Shown: positions 12,611 to 24,508 of the stretch, piece by piece
Layout of the letters: the number at the start of each line of letters is the position of its first letter
How positions within the stretch are numbered: the first letter of the stretch is position 1
NCBI GenBank assembly: GCA_026419785.1
Contig: JAODTK010005892.1
Coordinates: 124,001-188,000, forward strand
Direction of reading: 5' to 3'
Source of the DNA: Sclerodactyla briareus
Taxonomy: Eukaryota > Echinodermata > Holothuroidea > Dendrochirotida > Sclerodactylidae
Length of the DNA stretch: 64,000 bases
Made by a program: the position numbers and the translations under genes
Notes under the pieces: model-generated
The model's input: only the letters and a program-made list of their open reading frames with translations
Told to the model about the DNA's origin: nothing
The model's database searches: none

Positions 12611-12719
12611 AATCATAGCAACCGTCGCCATGGGGACCAGTAACAGCGAATATCAGCGAAATGGCAAACTGGCTATAATATCTCATCCGTCTTCGAGGAC
12701 CGATGGGATGAAAATATAA
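12611..12719 (+). repeat. Short dispersed repeat, copy 1
   Basis: It shares ATAGCAACC, a GCGAAATGGCAAACTGGCTA segment, CAATATCTCATCC-like sequence and a CCTCGGACTGGG-like segment with 42788-42870 in the same orientation. The copies are strongly diverged with indels. Function and class are unknown. Confidence 0.5.
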
Positions 12720-14013
12720 TAATTCGTGTAAGCAGTACAATAAAAATCGTCATAGCGTTGTCAGCCCGTCTGCCAGTTAGCTGCATTTTCTTCGACCCTT
12801 TTTTGGGTCATTTTTCTTCAGTGCGTTAGAAGGTTAACAGAGCAGGAAGAAAATGTTCAGGTGGACTTCCCCATACACTCTTCATTCCATGCGTGTCATC
12901 CAAGCCCGGGATATGCTGTAGTGGAGCTCCTATGCAAAGCAGAAGTCGGTGTGGAGCGTGTTGCACCGTATATGTCACAACAGTAGTGTTATCGTGACAT
13001 GTGATTTGGGCGACCAGTTCGCATTTTGTAAGAATAATATATATGCTCCGTTCGACCAGCCTCCTTGATTCGAGCTCAACATAATTAGCTCTATTTCGTC
13101 GTGAAGTTATTATTTCAGCCAAGATGGTGTATGATCCGTATTTTGAATTATTCATGTGTTTAGGTGCCTCCTTAATGGTGGCTCGGCGCAGGGTACCCAC
13201 GCACATTAATGTTTCCAGATTCTTGCACTATGGCAGACTATAAGTTCTACTAAGCAAAAAAGGTTAACGCGTCGGGGGAATATGTGTAGAAGAATTTCGA
13301 GGTAGAGAGTAACAATCAATGTGTATAACGAACGTTACACACAATAGAGCGCATCCTCACTTCTAGTTTGTGTTCTCTGACGGGGACTCTGAACAGAGCA
13401 AACAATACGCAGTCTAATATCCCTCTCCAGTTAATATAATTAATTATAATAGTGTTATCCCGCATACTTTTTTCGGTTATAGCACTCATATGAATCAAGT
13501 GATATTAATCCAGAAGTACGTTTGCCTATAAATCGTCGGAATTTAGTTTGCGTTGTTCCAAGCGGTTACCCACCAGTGGTTATATCTTGAATATGGGCCT
13601 ATCTTGAACATTAATGTTTTTTATTGTGTTAGGTTGATAACTGGCATCGTAAAAATCTCACTCACCTCGTACATGGTTATATTTATTGTTGTTATTTCTC
13701 AAATACTGTGGGAAATTTACGGAGAAAGAATTCCCATGTGATTCGGGTACTCTTTATACTGAGAGGGGACACAAAACGTGGAGTAAATCAGACTATATTG
13801 ACCGATATTGTTGTGTAATATATGAGGCAATGAACGATTAATACAGACGGTATATTAAAACGGCTGTTAGAGAGTCACCATCCAATTGTTCGGTTTATAT
13901 AGTGTACAGTACATGATTGTGGCAGTAAAGGTGCTAGGGATCACCGCATAAACGCGAACCGCGAGGCTGCGTAAAACAGCGGTTACCAAGATCGCGTAGG
14001 ATTTAGGGTGACA

Positions 14014-14048
<35 letters not shown>

Positions 14049-15455
14049 AAGCTGGTGCAAAAAAAGGAAAGAATTCGATGACCTTTGACCACCATTATAG
14101 TTATCAAAAGTTATGATGAGTGGCACTGTTCAAGTCCAGTGTTATCGTCCAAATGTCTTTTGTTTTGTTTTTTACTGAGAACATTCACACATTTGAGGAA
14201 ACATGCAGGCTCATTGGTAATTAGTAAATGATTTCATTTACTTCTTCCGTATGTCCCATGTTATGTATATTATCAGTTAACTTAGATACATGCGAAAGGA
14301 AGTGTTTTAACTTTCTAAAAGCAAGATGAAGGCTTATACAATGTGTCCAATCTCTCCCTACCGGTGATGAAAAATAAAGGAAATAGCAAATACTTGATTT
14401 TACTACGGGAAGCGGCAAGGAGGCGTTCGATGGTTCATGCACACAAGTAACTTATTGTGGTGATCAGACCACGTGGCCGCACTTAGCTCCCGTTCACAGA
14501 TTGACGTAGGGGTAGCGACGCCTCACTCTAGCCTATCTATACAGACCTGCCAGAAAGCGGTAGCCAACGAAACACGTTTAATCTAAATATATGACTTCCT
14601 CACCGGATTCAAAGCGAGTTTATCAAAATTAAAGGCCACGGCTCCTGTAACGAATACGATATGCGGTAGGAGGGGGGTAAGGAAAACAATTAACATAATT
14701 GGAATGACCGTCAAGGGATTCTCAGGTAATCTACATGTGAACAGGAAGAGATCATTAGCGACTGTTAGAGCTACTCGACCGCTGTAGTAGGTCCTGAATT
14801 CTGCTTCCACAGTAGTTCATTTCCTGTGATGCACATTCATCACCTGTTGTTATGTAGCATGATGCGCGAGAGGCGGTCACTCGAGAAAGTTTGCATTTTC
14901 AAAACTTTCGTGGGAGAAGCAAAACAGAGCTTACATTGAGAAAATCCAGAAAAATAACTTCTCTCTTTAGAAATCGTACACCCAATTCGGTGTCAGAGTT
15001 TCCGTCCTAACAATGTCTGTACGTTCTGTTTTTGTCATTCAGTTATGGCTGAATATGAAATATATATTGTCTGTCTTGTTACGGGTTGCTACTAGCTACT
15101 GCTTGCCCAGAGGTCATTGCCGTGGTTATCAGGGCCGTCCCAACAGCAATCCATTCCGCGCTTCCAACCATTCAAACAAAGCCACGTGGTTGTTCCGTGA
15201 TGAAAAAAACAGGAAAGAAGCGGTATGACTACTCACTACTGAATGGATCATGGGAATATGTATAATATACAAATAATAATAATACTAACAAAATTAAAAA
15301 ATAGATAAAAAATAATACACCTAGACAGTGCCTGGACAATGCATTTGCATAGCGAGCAATATATTATCTCTGCAATCAGGGGTGATAAAAAGCCATAGTA
15401 CAGAGAAGGACACTTCTGATGCATGAGCCACACATTATTAAATTCCGACAAATTC
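12720..15455. other. Unassigned DNA with a long poly-T tract
   Basis: A T tract of about 31 bases lies at 14017-14047. A near-palindrome, GTGTATAACG/AACGTTACAC, is at 13320-13341. The 126-codon minus-strand ORF at 12826-13206 has no recognisable motif. No repeat partner was seen. Confidence 0.4.
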
Positions 15456-15459
15456 TTAA

Positions 15460-15856
15460 AGGCAAAGTCCAGTCAAAAGTAATACTCTTTAATGTTATGG
15501 TGTTAAAGAGAATAAAAAAATCATTCAAAATCACTTTGTTCCAGGTTTTAGCATGTTCGGTTGGAAATATATGGCTTCCTCAAATTTCATATAAATTTGT
15601 TGACTTTTGGCAAACTGGCAACCTTTAAAGATGTCATATCTACCAATATGAGGGAAAAGTTAGACAGTTTCTTAAGTTGTTTCCTTCCAAATTGCTATAT
15701 ATACGTCAATCAAATGTTGCCAATTGCAAATTGCAACTTAAAATTTTTGTTAACTTTATAAACAACAAAGCGATGAAACTTGAAACAAAGTTTGATGAGC
15801 ATGATTTAATGCACAATCATATGATATTTTAATATTATTTTGGCTGGACCTTGCCT
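15460..15856. mobile_element. MITE with TTAA target-site duplication
   Basis: The left terminus AGGCAAAGTCCAGTCAAAAG (15460-15479) matches the reverse complement of the right terminus, AGGCAAGGTCCAGCCAAAAT (15837-15856). The match continues imperfectly for about 8 more bases. TTAA directly flanks both ends (15456-15459 and 15857-15860). TTAA duplication is the hallmark of piggyBac-type transposition, but other families that target TTAA are possible. The AT-rich interior has no transposase, so mobility would depend on enzymes supplied elsewhere. ORFs within it (15419-15628, 15561-15761) are not genes. Confidence 0.8.
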
Positions 15857-15860
15857 TTAA

Positions 15861-17097
15861 ACAATGACTCCGAATGTTTTCGCACATGTATAACACCCTT
15901 TAAGAAAGTACGAAAACATCTGATTAATTCAATGTATAAAATATGCAAATGTCCTTGATACCTCAAAATGACACCACTCCTGTCGAGACCAAATGGCAGT
16001 CCACATCTACTAGGTTCTGCACAAAGTGCGAAACTATGTTTTTCCGTGACATCAAATGGACAAATTGCAAACCTAACGGTCCGCGTAAATCACTCAAGTT
16101 AGCGGGGCCTATGTGGCGACGCCGTTTCGAGACTATCCGAGTTTCCTATAGCGGACATGGTGCCATTGGATTGCGACCAAAGCCTTGGGAGAGTTCTTGC
16201 CCTGACGCCACAAGTTTACGCGGCCAGGGCGGGGTGGGGACCGTGTGGATAGGGCGTATAATGCGAGTAGACAGGCGCTGGTTTCATCCCGGTAGTAACC
16301 TTTTGATCAGAGATGACCAGCGTGATGTGATTCGCTACACGTGTGGTCAGGTATACCTGGATCTTGACTCTCTCCATATACCGGGTAAATTTGTGCTGTG
16401 ATTTGTAGTGAAGTGACCATGGATGTCTCTTGTTTACTCCATGATTTTTCCCACGATAGCTCATGCTTAAGCCGTATAATGCGACTAAATGGAAGAACTT
16501 GTGGGTATAATATGAAAGTCACATGCAGGTCAGTTGTAGGTTGACCTTTACAAATGTAAGTTGAATAGCCTATTAAAATTGCTGGACAACAACATTCCGG
16601 CATGCCAGTGGGGTCTTACAAGTCGTTTAACATTGAAACATCAGTATTTTGGGAGAATGCGCGCGAACAAGTATCATGCCTGAAAATGAAACATCACGCG
16701 AGCGGTCGGAAGAAGTATATTTGATCAGGGCTGAACAAAATTATATGTCAGCAAGCAAGAATTACTGCAACTGACTGATTGACTGGTGACATGGACCCCA
16801 CCCCCCCATTACGGATTTCGTCGGTCAGTACGCAGCCATTTCGAGGTTGTTGTGGCCTGTAACATGACGCCCTGCGTGGCGCAACAGATAATTTGAAGAA
16901 ATAAAAGTGGATACACAAACACCAAACTGCTACTAAGCGTACGTCATTTCAGAGGTAATTCTAACAGTTGGCAACTCCGCGGTTTATGGGAGAAGAGAAT
17001 AAAGTCATGTGGAATTGTGTGATGGTATGCTCTTGGTACATGTACACGGGAAACAATTTCGGTAGAATTTGACAATGAAAATCGCAGCCAAGAGCTG
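15861..17097. other. Unassigned DNA
   Basis: It contains a 152-codon ORF (15943-16401, plus strand) overlapped by minus-strand ORFs (16216-16464, 16307-16603). None has a recognisable domain. This length is expected by chance in a window of this size. Confidence 0.35.
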
Positions 17098-17265
17098 CAG
17101 TATTTACTAAAATTTTACCGTAAACTACTTTAAATTTCACAGTAAAATTACAGTAAATATATTTTACGTCAATTGCACAGTAGTTATTGTAAAAGTTACA
17201 GTAAAGTACTGGCAACTCTGCTGCCAGTAATGTACTGTAAATTCTACAGTAATTTGTTTTTACAC
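17098..17265. repeat. AT-rich palindromic repeat built on ACAGTAAA / TTTACTGT
   Basis: The words ACAGTAA, TTTACTGT-like and TACTGTAAA recur in both orientations about ten times. Near the right end an exact hairpin TACTGGCA / TGCCAGTA with a 7-base loop lies at 17207-17229. A related TTGGCAACTCCGC word is at 16969. This resembles AT-rich inverted-repeat elements found in many animal genomes, but no superfamily can be assigned. Confidence 0.6.
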
Positions 17266-17645
17266 GTGTAGGCCTACAGGTAATGTGGTACTGAACAAGA
17301 CACTTTGGACAGATGCTTCTGACTTATGCACCTTCAAATCAACGAAACATATCACACCAAGTGTAAAGCGTTGAGGATACCGCCTCGCATCCATGCGTGT
17401 AATCCTCATGGTGCCTCTGGATGTGAAAGCGGAATGGTAGATAATAGGCTATGTAAGAACAGTATAACAACCGATAACGCATGAGCTGACGAAGCTGCAA
17501 TTAGGCCTAATCGCCGTTAGCTGTGCATTATAACACTAGGTCAACACGGCCTACAAAACAAAAAACTGAAGCAGGACTGAATCCAGAAGAATCAAAGTAC
17601 AGAAAATGTGGTCTGTCATTAAACAGTGGTCACTTATTTAGAGGA

Positions 17646-17664
17646 TTTTTTTTTTTTTTTTTTT
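17646..17664 (+). repeat. Poly-T tract (19 bases)
   Basis: An uninterrupted T run. It could mark the poly-A end of a minus-strand retrosequence, but no body for one was recognised. Confidence 0.8.
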
Positions 17665-17665
17665 A

Positions 17666-18559
17666 GGCGGGTATAGGCTAGACAGTCGACGCAGTGCAGT
17701 AAACCAGCGTAGTCTCTGCGATTACCTATGAATAGACAGCACGGTGGGAAATACTGAACATTCGGCAATGCACTGCAGAGCAGTTACTTTGTTGAAGCAG
17801 CGTGAAGTTGAAGCCGGTACGCCTACACGTCACCACTAGGGATGGACGGGCGTACACTTGATCAACAGGCTGAAGCCAAATTAAGTCTAAGTTGAGGATG
17901 CTATCCCACAGGAAGCCGCGAAACCAACATAAATAATCAGTTAGATTCAAGGTCTGCAGCGTTAATCATCGGAATCATGGAGACGTCAAACATAAAGACG
18001 GATTATAGTTGGGATTTTCCAACTTTCAGGGTAACAAAAGGAAACTTCGCAGGCAAGTAGCAGAATAATTAACTCTCCACACACCAACACGTCCAGGTTG
18101 TGCTGTCAAGTTGCGTTCAAGTACCGGTAACGTCCCTTCCTTTGGTTATTAACTACATAAAAATAATAAACTTGCGCCTATATCCCTACATTTTCACGAA
18201 AGGTACGGGACTTTCTATATACTTATGCTGGTAATAGGCAATCACAATACATGTTGATATGGTGTGTAATTCAAAAGCTTGGTCGACTCCATCATGAGAA
18301 CGATATGGACGAAAGTTAATTATTGTCAATGTCCAATGCCATATATTGAAAGTTGGGTCTAGTGGCAGCCAAACAGACGAACAGAACTTTCGTTCACGCT
18401 CTTCCTCTGAGATGTCGAGCATGAAATTTATCAGTGTGCAAATGCTGTTCACCCTCTTACAGTGGATGTAACAGGCGTAGGTGTGATAGAAGCGTTCTAG
18501 TACGTCAGGGGTCTGGATCATGTTTGGTTGCAAACAACGGCGAGGTATGGTTCGAACGG
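17666..18559. other. Unassigned DNA
   Basis: No repeat partner or gene was recognised. The 149-codon minus-strand ORF (18186-18635) has no family resemblance, and its length is within chance expectation. Confidence 0.35.
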
Positions 18560-19165
18560 AGACTGAAGCGAAGGTCAACAGGTCATAGGTACAAATGAGG
18601 TTTCGAAGGCTAAGGGAAGTCAAAGTAGTTTGCACAGCCGAACAAAATTCTCCATTCTGCCAACCTCCTAAAATGTTTCGGTGAGAAGATATAAACGATT
18701 TGAAAATTATCAGTGACTCAGAGGCGTTTACCTTCTACAGAAGACATAGCTGGGCATAGCGTGTGTAGCAGTGTCTTAGTACGGCAGTGCAATTGATTAT
18801 TGTTGTGCAACAAAACAGGTCGGCTGTCACAAAGAAGGGACCCGAAAGACCAAGGTCATTAGGTCCAAATGAGGTCGAAGGGTAAAATGAGATCGAAGTA
18901 TGTCAACAGATGTAGTTCACTGAGACAAACAATATTTTCCATAAAAACATTGCTCTCAAAGCCTCCGTTGCCAAGATATAAAAATTTTGCCCCATAGTGA
19001 CCTTCAATGGCCTTGACATGACAGCAAAACCAATAGGGTTTATCCTCAACATATGTGACCTAATACCTAATATGGACTTTAGATAGTTGCATCCATGTAG
19101 ATATTGTGGTGACAAGACTTTTGGACTTGCATTGTCTGACCTTGAATGACCTTGAACTGGCCAAA
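18560..19165. repeat. Degenerate repeat with AGGTC / GACCTTGA words
   Basis: The segment around 18565-18605 (AAGGTCAACAGGTCAT, then CAAATGAGGT and CGAAGG) resembles 18851-18890 (AAGGTCATTAGGTCCAAATG, then AGGTCGAAGG). GTGACCTTCAA, TGACCTTGAATGACCTTGAA and similar words continue to about 19157. The general style matches the GTGACCTTGAAA blocks at 56.9-57.2 kb. Exact unit boundaries cannot be fixed by eye. Confidence 0.4.
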
Positions 19166-19267
19166 TGGTTCATTCCGTAACACATGAGCAACCAACGTGC
19201 CTAATCGAACTGATACCTGCTGCGTTCTTTAGAACCCGTGTGACAAGGGTTTCCACACACACCACAC

Positions 19268-19385
19268 AGAGAGAGAGAGAGAGGAGAGAGAGAGAGAAGG
19301 GGGGGGGGGGAGAGGGGGAGAGAGGGTAGAGAGAGGGTGGGAGACACACACACACACACCCACACACACACACATACCCATACAC
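19268..19385. repeat. (GA)n then (CA)n simple repeat
   Basis: A purine tract of GA/GGG repeats (19268-19340) passes into (CA)n (about 19344-19385). Overlapping minus-strand ORFs rich in V, C, L, S and P are translations of this repeat. Confidence 0.95.
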
Positions 19386-21149
19386 ACGATAGGCACAGAC
19401 ATGACCGCATCGATTCCTTTGGCCAAGGACTAAAAAAAGGAGGTATCTGTCGCCTTCTTGCTGAGTGCTAAGCATTGGAGGCGGAATAGGGGGAAGCGAG
19501 AGTAGGAGTTGTCATGTTGCCGCGGCGGGATAATCCCCCCCTCCTTCACCAACCACTTCTCAACAACGAGGCTCCCACAAAGCGGGATGGTTTAAGCCCG
19601 TGCACTGTGTGATGGAAGAATCGCGGGGACTATTGTCTGAGGCAATACCCAGCTCTGCGTCTGTTGATATTGCAACAATATGATAAATTGGGAATTATGT
19701 ATCACCGTACGGTATTGTAGGTGAAAACTTGGGCAGCCTTCTCAATAAGCAAGCAAATTGAGGTTGGTGAGTAATACTGAAAGATACATGTGGGGATGGA
19801 AAGGCGTTTTCATGGTTCTAAGACCGTTCACACTGCAACGCCGGACGTAAGATAAAAAAATATTCATTCGTACGCAAAATCAAAAACCGCCGCGCGGTTA
19901 CGCGATCAAGGTTGAACAATAATGATAACGATAAAATGCGAATCGATTAGTGAGCGATATTTCTACCTGACAACGGTTAAACTGCCGCCCGACCGGAGAA
20001 TGTCGACCAACTAATTCAGCGCTACCGCTGATATCGTGTGCTAATGTTATCGTTCTCATTACAGTGTGGCCAGTGGCGAAGTGGTGCAAGGGCGTAACGT
20101 CATCTAGGCCTAGTGGCCTACTTAGCTCGCGTGATCAGTCTGTCAGAAACACGGGACAATGCTATGTAAACATATTGACGAGGGGGACTGGGGAGGCGGG
20201 GGGGGGGGGCTGAGCAAGAGGGGGTTGCCACCCCTCATTTATCATTTCATTCGTCAGATTTTTATTGTGGGTCGTTGGATTTAAACTGACGGCTACACTG
20301 CAGGGCAACACGCAGAATGAAGGTTTCGTGGGAAAGCCATCGGGGAAACCTGGTCCGGAGAAGGAGATCGCGACAGAGTGATCCCGTGGTGGTCACTGTG
20401 TTGTCGGAGCTGCCGAAGTGTAGTTCAGTTCCTGCCCTGGAACATCCTTTCACTTCATGAAGATGTTCGTAAATTAATAGCTCAGTGGGGCATGGTGTTG
20501 CAGCTTCCCAGGAGGCGACGGCGGGTTCCAGGCGAGACCGGTAGGTGGTTAAACCTAATATGATATGGCCGGGGCAGGGGTGACAGGGGGTTCTCGTGGT
20601 AACATATGTAAACCGATATACGAGTAGATAGGCGCTGCGGATGATTCACATTCGGGTGTTCATCCATAGTCGCAGTGTAGGCGGCCACCTGTGTTACTGT
20701 TAGGTCAAGGAGACGACCATGTATTTAAAGATGGGAGGTTCTCAGGAACTGAGGTTTTCTGGGGAGTGCCAGTTCTCCGCGAATGAGCACAGGTTGCTGG
20801 GCATCCACTCAGGTCGGTGCTTTCAATCCCGAGGAAAAGCTTAGTTAGCTGCTGACGTGAGCCAATTGAATGATCTGAACCGTGGTCACAGTATATGCTG
20901 ACCAGCTGAGGCATTCGTTCGAAGGATTTTGGGGGTTTTTGGTGATAAGCGAGTCATGGAGTATGGACAAGATTTCAAAACCTGCATTCCTCAAGACAGC
21001 AGGAGAGAGGGCATTCTGATCGTTCTAGGAGAACCAAGGGAGAATATCTAGAGAACAGAGTGGAAGCCATCGAGCCGTAATACCAGCTAGCTTAAAGTTA
21101 AACTCAGTGCATGACCACTGAACTTGAGGTGTATTTGCACTGCGAACGC
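19386..21149. other. Unassigned DNA, possibly the 5' half of a LINE
   Basis: About 20270-21149 lies directly upstream of a plus-strand LINE reverse transcriptase with similar GC content, so it may be that element's endonuclease/linker part. I could not identify endonuclease motifs. The stretch 19386-20270 shows no recognisable feature except a G run near 20199. Confidence 0.3.
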
Positions 21150-22370
21150 GATTGAGAGGCAGAGGACCAGCGTCTCTGTGTGAGTCCATGGAGAGGCGCC
21201 TGCCAACGGTTGCCTCGCGGCCGCCGCAATTGGTGACACTCCTCTCAGCCTGTAAAGTCTTTGTTTTGATGTTTTCTAAACGGTCCTTACAGCTGCTTGC
21301 GCTTCAGCGTCCTGAGCAGGGGTCGGGTTTCACTCCCAGGAGTCGACTGTGGATCGCATCTGGCTCTGCCTTGTTCTGTCTGAGCGGATACAGATTTCGG
21401 TGGGCCCTTCTTGTGGCCCATATCGATTTTCGTAAGGCCCTCTTCGACGCGTGTTAGAGGCTCTCGGGATAATTCTTGAACAGCGTGATGTGCTAACCCG
21501 TCTCAATTGTACCCCTGATATCCTCTCTGTGATCTCCCCGGGCCCCCCCCCTCACCCCCCCCCCCCCCGTCGTCACGGGTGGAAGACACGCGTTGTACAC
21601 TGGTCCCATATTACACTTTTCAACAAGTTCGATTCTCCATTTGAAGACTCTTTTTCAAGTTGGCGTTTCATGAAGGTTTTACAACGCTATTGAATACTTT
21701 GTAGATTATTAGTATTATTATTATTATATTAATTATTATGATTATTAGTATTAGTAGTATTAGTATTATTATTATTATTAATATTATTCTTAGTATTATT
21801 ATTATATTTTCTTGGATGGATTATGGATAGGGCTGCGGATAGTACCAGCTGCGGGGTCCCATTCGGTGGAGTCGGGTTCTACCTGGACTTCGCGAATGAT
21901 GCCACATTACTTGCGGACTACTCATGGACCCAAGAATGAGAACCATTTTTTGGTGGAATTTTGGACAGTGCTGCTTGGGCTGTCCAGGTGTTGGGCGAGA
22001 ACACGGAAGACACCGAGTAATTTGTTTACTCGGCAGTATCAGTAAGACGTCTCGGCCAGGGTTTTCTCGGGGAGGCGGGGATGGTGAAGGTTCTGCCCGT
22101 TTCGCGAACAACCGCTGAATTTGCCGCTCCTTTGGGCATATGACGGGCTCCCGATGGACGATCCTGCCCACCGTGTGGATCCGGTTGGTTGGGTACGCCT
22201 GGTCGCTTGCCTGGAGGAGGCCAAGCGATTGGAAGTGGCGGATGGAAGCGGCGGGGGATACGGCTTAGGGGCCTTACAGACATAGGATGGTGGGTGAGTG
22301 AGTGAGATGAGTGGCCAGACACCTCACACCCCTCGAGTCCCCTCCCCCTCGCTCATGCGGGCGGCTGTCA
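21150..22370 (+). mobile_element. Degraded LINE reverse transcriptase, split by an (ATT)n tract
   Basis: A frame-shifting translation gives RT blocks in order. These are ACKVFVLM (cf. GKVFA), LLALQRPEQGSGFTPRSR (about 21293-21346) and LLVAHIDFRKALFDA (about 21410-21453). After the interruption come MDxIMDRAADSTSCGVPFGG (about 21812-21870) and LDFANDATLLA (about 21883-21915), where a FADD-type catalytic box has become FAND. The 22040-22330 stretch fits the basic, Trp-containing C-terminal region. The order PEQSGFTP, IDFRKAFD, then FADDA is typical of non-LTR retrotransposon RTs. The coding frame is broken many times, so the element is inactive. The poly-C run near 21552-21569 and the ATT tract replace part of the palm domain. 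Confidence 0.78.
21702..21812 (+). repeat. (ATT)n microsatellite
   Basis: Imperfect ATT repeats with GATT and AGT variants. They lie between two blocks of the LINE reverse transcriptase and interrupt it. Confidence 0.93.
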
Positions 22371-23914
22371 AAAATTGATTCAAGTCGAAACAGTCACTAT
22401 AGTTAATTTCCTTCAACTATACGGTTCAAGTGCAGTGGGCAGTGCGTGGTCAAACCAATACCAGTCTCCTCGTGCCGACCGGGCGGTGTTTGTGCTATGA
22501 AGCTCTCGCCCACATCTGTCGCTTCGCGTATCCGCCGTATACTCAGTTACTTGAGGACAGCTAGGGAACTAAACATTACTCAAGGATGGACCGAAGATGG
22601 GTTGTCATGGTTACCATAAACGATACAACAAGAGAGCTATCCCCGGAGTTGCAAGAATTCATCGCCAATCATGCAGTGCAATGAGCGCGTTCGTAGTGAC
22701 ATGGGACTTTCGCAATGTGTCTAATGTGGGATCAATTTATCAGGGCGATGACTCCGTTCATAGGCTTTACTGTGGAGTTCGGGTTAAAACTGATTTGAAT
22801 GGGTAAGTGAATGAATAATATATCATTCAACACAATTACTATGTCAATAGTTACCACTATCGGAAACCCCTGAAGAGACAGTATTCATTTGATTACCTAT
22901 TGAACTAATGAACGTCGACGCTTAATGAAAAATAAAGAAACATGAGGTGCGACAATTGACGATTATTACTTCCACGGCATGTGATAAAAAGGAAATGGTG
23001 CCCCTACAGGCTCCTTATACTGTGCGTGAAAGGAAGATGGTAGTCGCCATGCGATAATATTGTAGAGTTAATTCCAGTGACAGTTTCGAGCAATCTCATT
23101 TCTAACCACATTCCGAAGGGGTTTTCCATACATTCCCACTCTCACAGAAAGAATACACACTGGGTAATTTAAGAAACGCCGTAACTTTTAGGACGTGATA
23201 TGCTCCGGCCCTTAGACTTGAAAAATGTACCTCTCACAATTTAAATAAAACAAAATCTTAGCGTTTTAGAACAATACAGTTTTTACTTGATTTCATATTT
23301 CAAGATAAATAGTTATGTTAATGTAATGTAGTTTTTCAGTTGTCATACATCAGCACTTAGTACCTGTAGAAGGTACGTCTAAGCACACACCCAACATATG
23401 TTATGTGTGTTTCCAATGTTAATCACCCAGTCGCCTGTACTACAGGACGTTGGAGACTCAAGTGGTGGGATGACTCAACGGAGGATCGGGGTGACCCCCC
23501 ACCCCATAAAACTCCCAATCGCGAGAAATGTGACTGCAAACGCTGTGAATGAAATGAATGATTGATAAAATTAGTCAGAGTATAAGATATTCCCATTTCT
23601 CTTAAGGAAAAAAATCAAGAATTACACATCGTACTGGAATCAACTGAAGAGAAAGTAAACGACGACGGCCAAACCATGAAAGTCACGAGAATATTCATAA
23701 CCGTGCAGTTCGACATCGATACGATGTATCGGCGCGGCACCTCGCCTCGGCAATCCAACGAAACGCCAGCCTATAATGGACTGACGATGCCATAAAAAAA
23801 CGAGACAGAAAACTATACGCAACCGTCATGTTTTCTGAAACCTACCTATGTCTACGACGGTGCGTTAACAACACGACTTCCTCGGTTATCGTTTTTTTTT
23901 TTTTTTTGCCCTAT
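22371..23914. other. Unassigned DNA with one weak exon-like segment
   Basis: An open frame at 22597-22806 runs into a good donor, GGGTAAGT (22800-22807), but no clear acceptor was seen upstream. Near 23388-23413 there is a short palindrome, CACACACCCAACATATGTTA, followed by TGTGTG. No repeat partner was identified. Confidence 0.35.
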
Positions 23915-24508
23915 CTAAGCCTGAAGCCTAAAAGGTCCCCTACCCGTGGTGGCAGGAGATCGACCCCTGGCGTTGATACAAACATGCACACGTGCTGGCA
24001 CTTTTCACCATTCAGGTTGCTCTACATAAGATTTGTCTCCGCAGATTTCCTGCCAATTCAAATTCAGAGTAACACGAACTGCCATGTTGGATACGATGTT
24101 ACCACACAAAATTCAATCACTTGTTGTCCAGTGTACTCGTGGTCTGGTCATGGGCGCCTTCGCGTCAGTTCCCCAATAGGCATCAGTTTCCTCAAATTCT
24201 CAAAAGTAAATTGGAATATCTCAACGAGGGCAGACATGCTAGAACCTCGAAATCTGGGGTGGTGGTTTACATATAACCGACTTGAGTATTAGTCGCCAAC
24301 TAGAGCCTAGAATCCCAAATGTCCCCCACCCGTGTGGGCGGCGATTGCACTCCTTGCGTCGATACAAATGCACAAATGATAGGGTTGCCTCTCAAGGATT
24401 TTCTCCGCAGCTTTCACTGCAATCTAAAGTAGGAGTAACACAAACTGCATGTTGCCTGTACGATGTTACAATACAAATGCAATTACTTGTTTTTCCGTGT
24501 AACTCGCT
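23915..24508 (+). repeat. Tandem duplication, two copies spaced about 383 bp
   Basis: Copy 1 (23915-24140) and copy 2 (24296-24508) share AGCCTA, CACCCGTG(t)GGGCGG-like sequence, GCGTyGATACAAA, TCTCCGCAG, GAGTAACACrAACTGC, TACGATGTTAC and CACTTGTT-like blocks in the same order. Both copies have a TTTTCTCCGCAG / TTGTCTCCGCAG acceptor-like string. Divergence is high, so the duplication is old. Confidence 0.7.

Noticed and set aside
15943..16401. 152-codon plus-strand ORF
   Set aside because: No recognisable domain, overlapped by minus-strand ORFs, and one or two ORFs of this length are expected by chance in six frames of 64 kb.
18186..18635. 149-codon minus-strand ORF
   Set aside because: Protein-like in parts but no motif, splice context or repeat partner; length fits chance.
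19170..19475. Membrane-like ORFs rich in V, C, L, S and P
   Set aside because: Translations of (GA)n/(CA)n simple sequence.
22597..22806. Exon ending at GGGTAAGT
   Set aside because: The donor is good, but no convincing acceptor or conserved reading frame was found upstream, and two frames compete.
23828..24292. 154-codon plus-strand ORF
   Set aside because: It covers a diverged tandem repeat (23.9-24.5 kb) and a T tract; the second repeat copy does not keep the frame.
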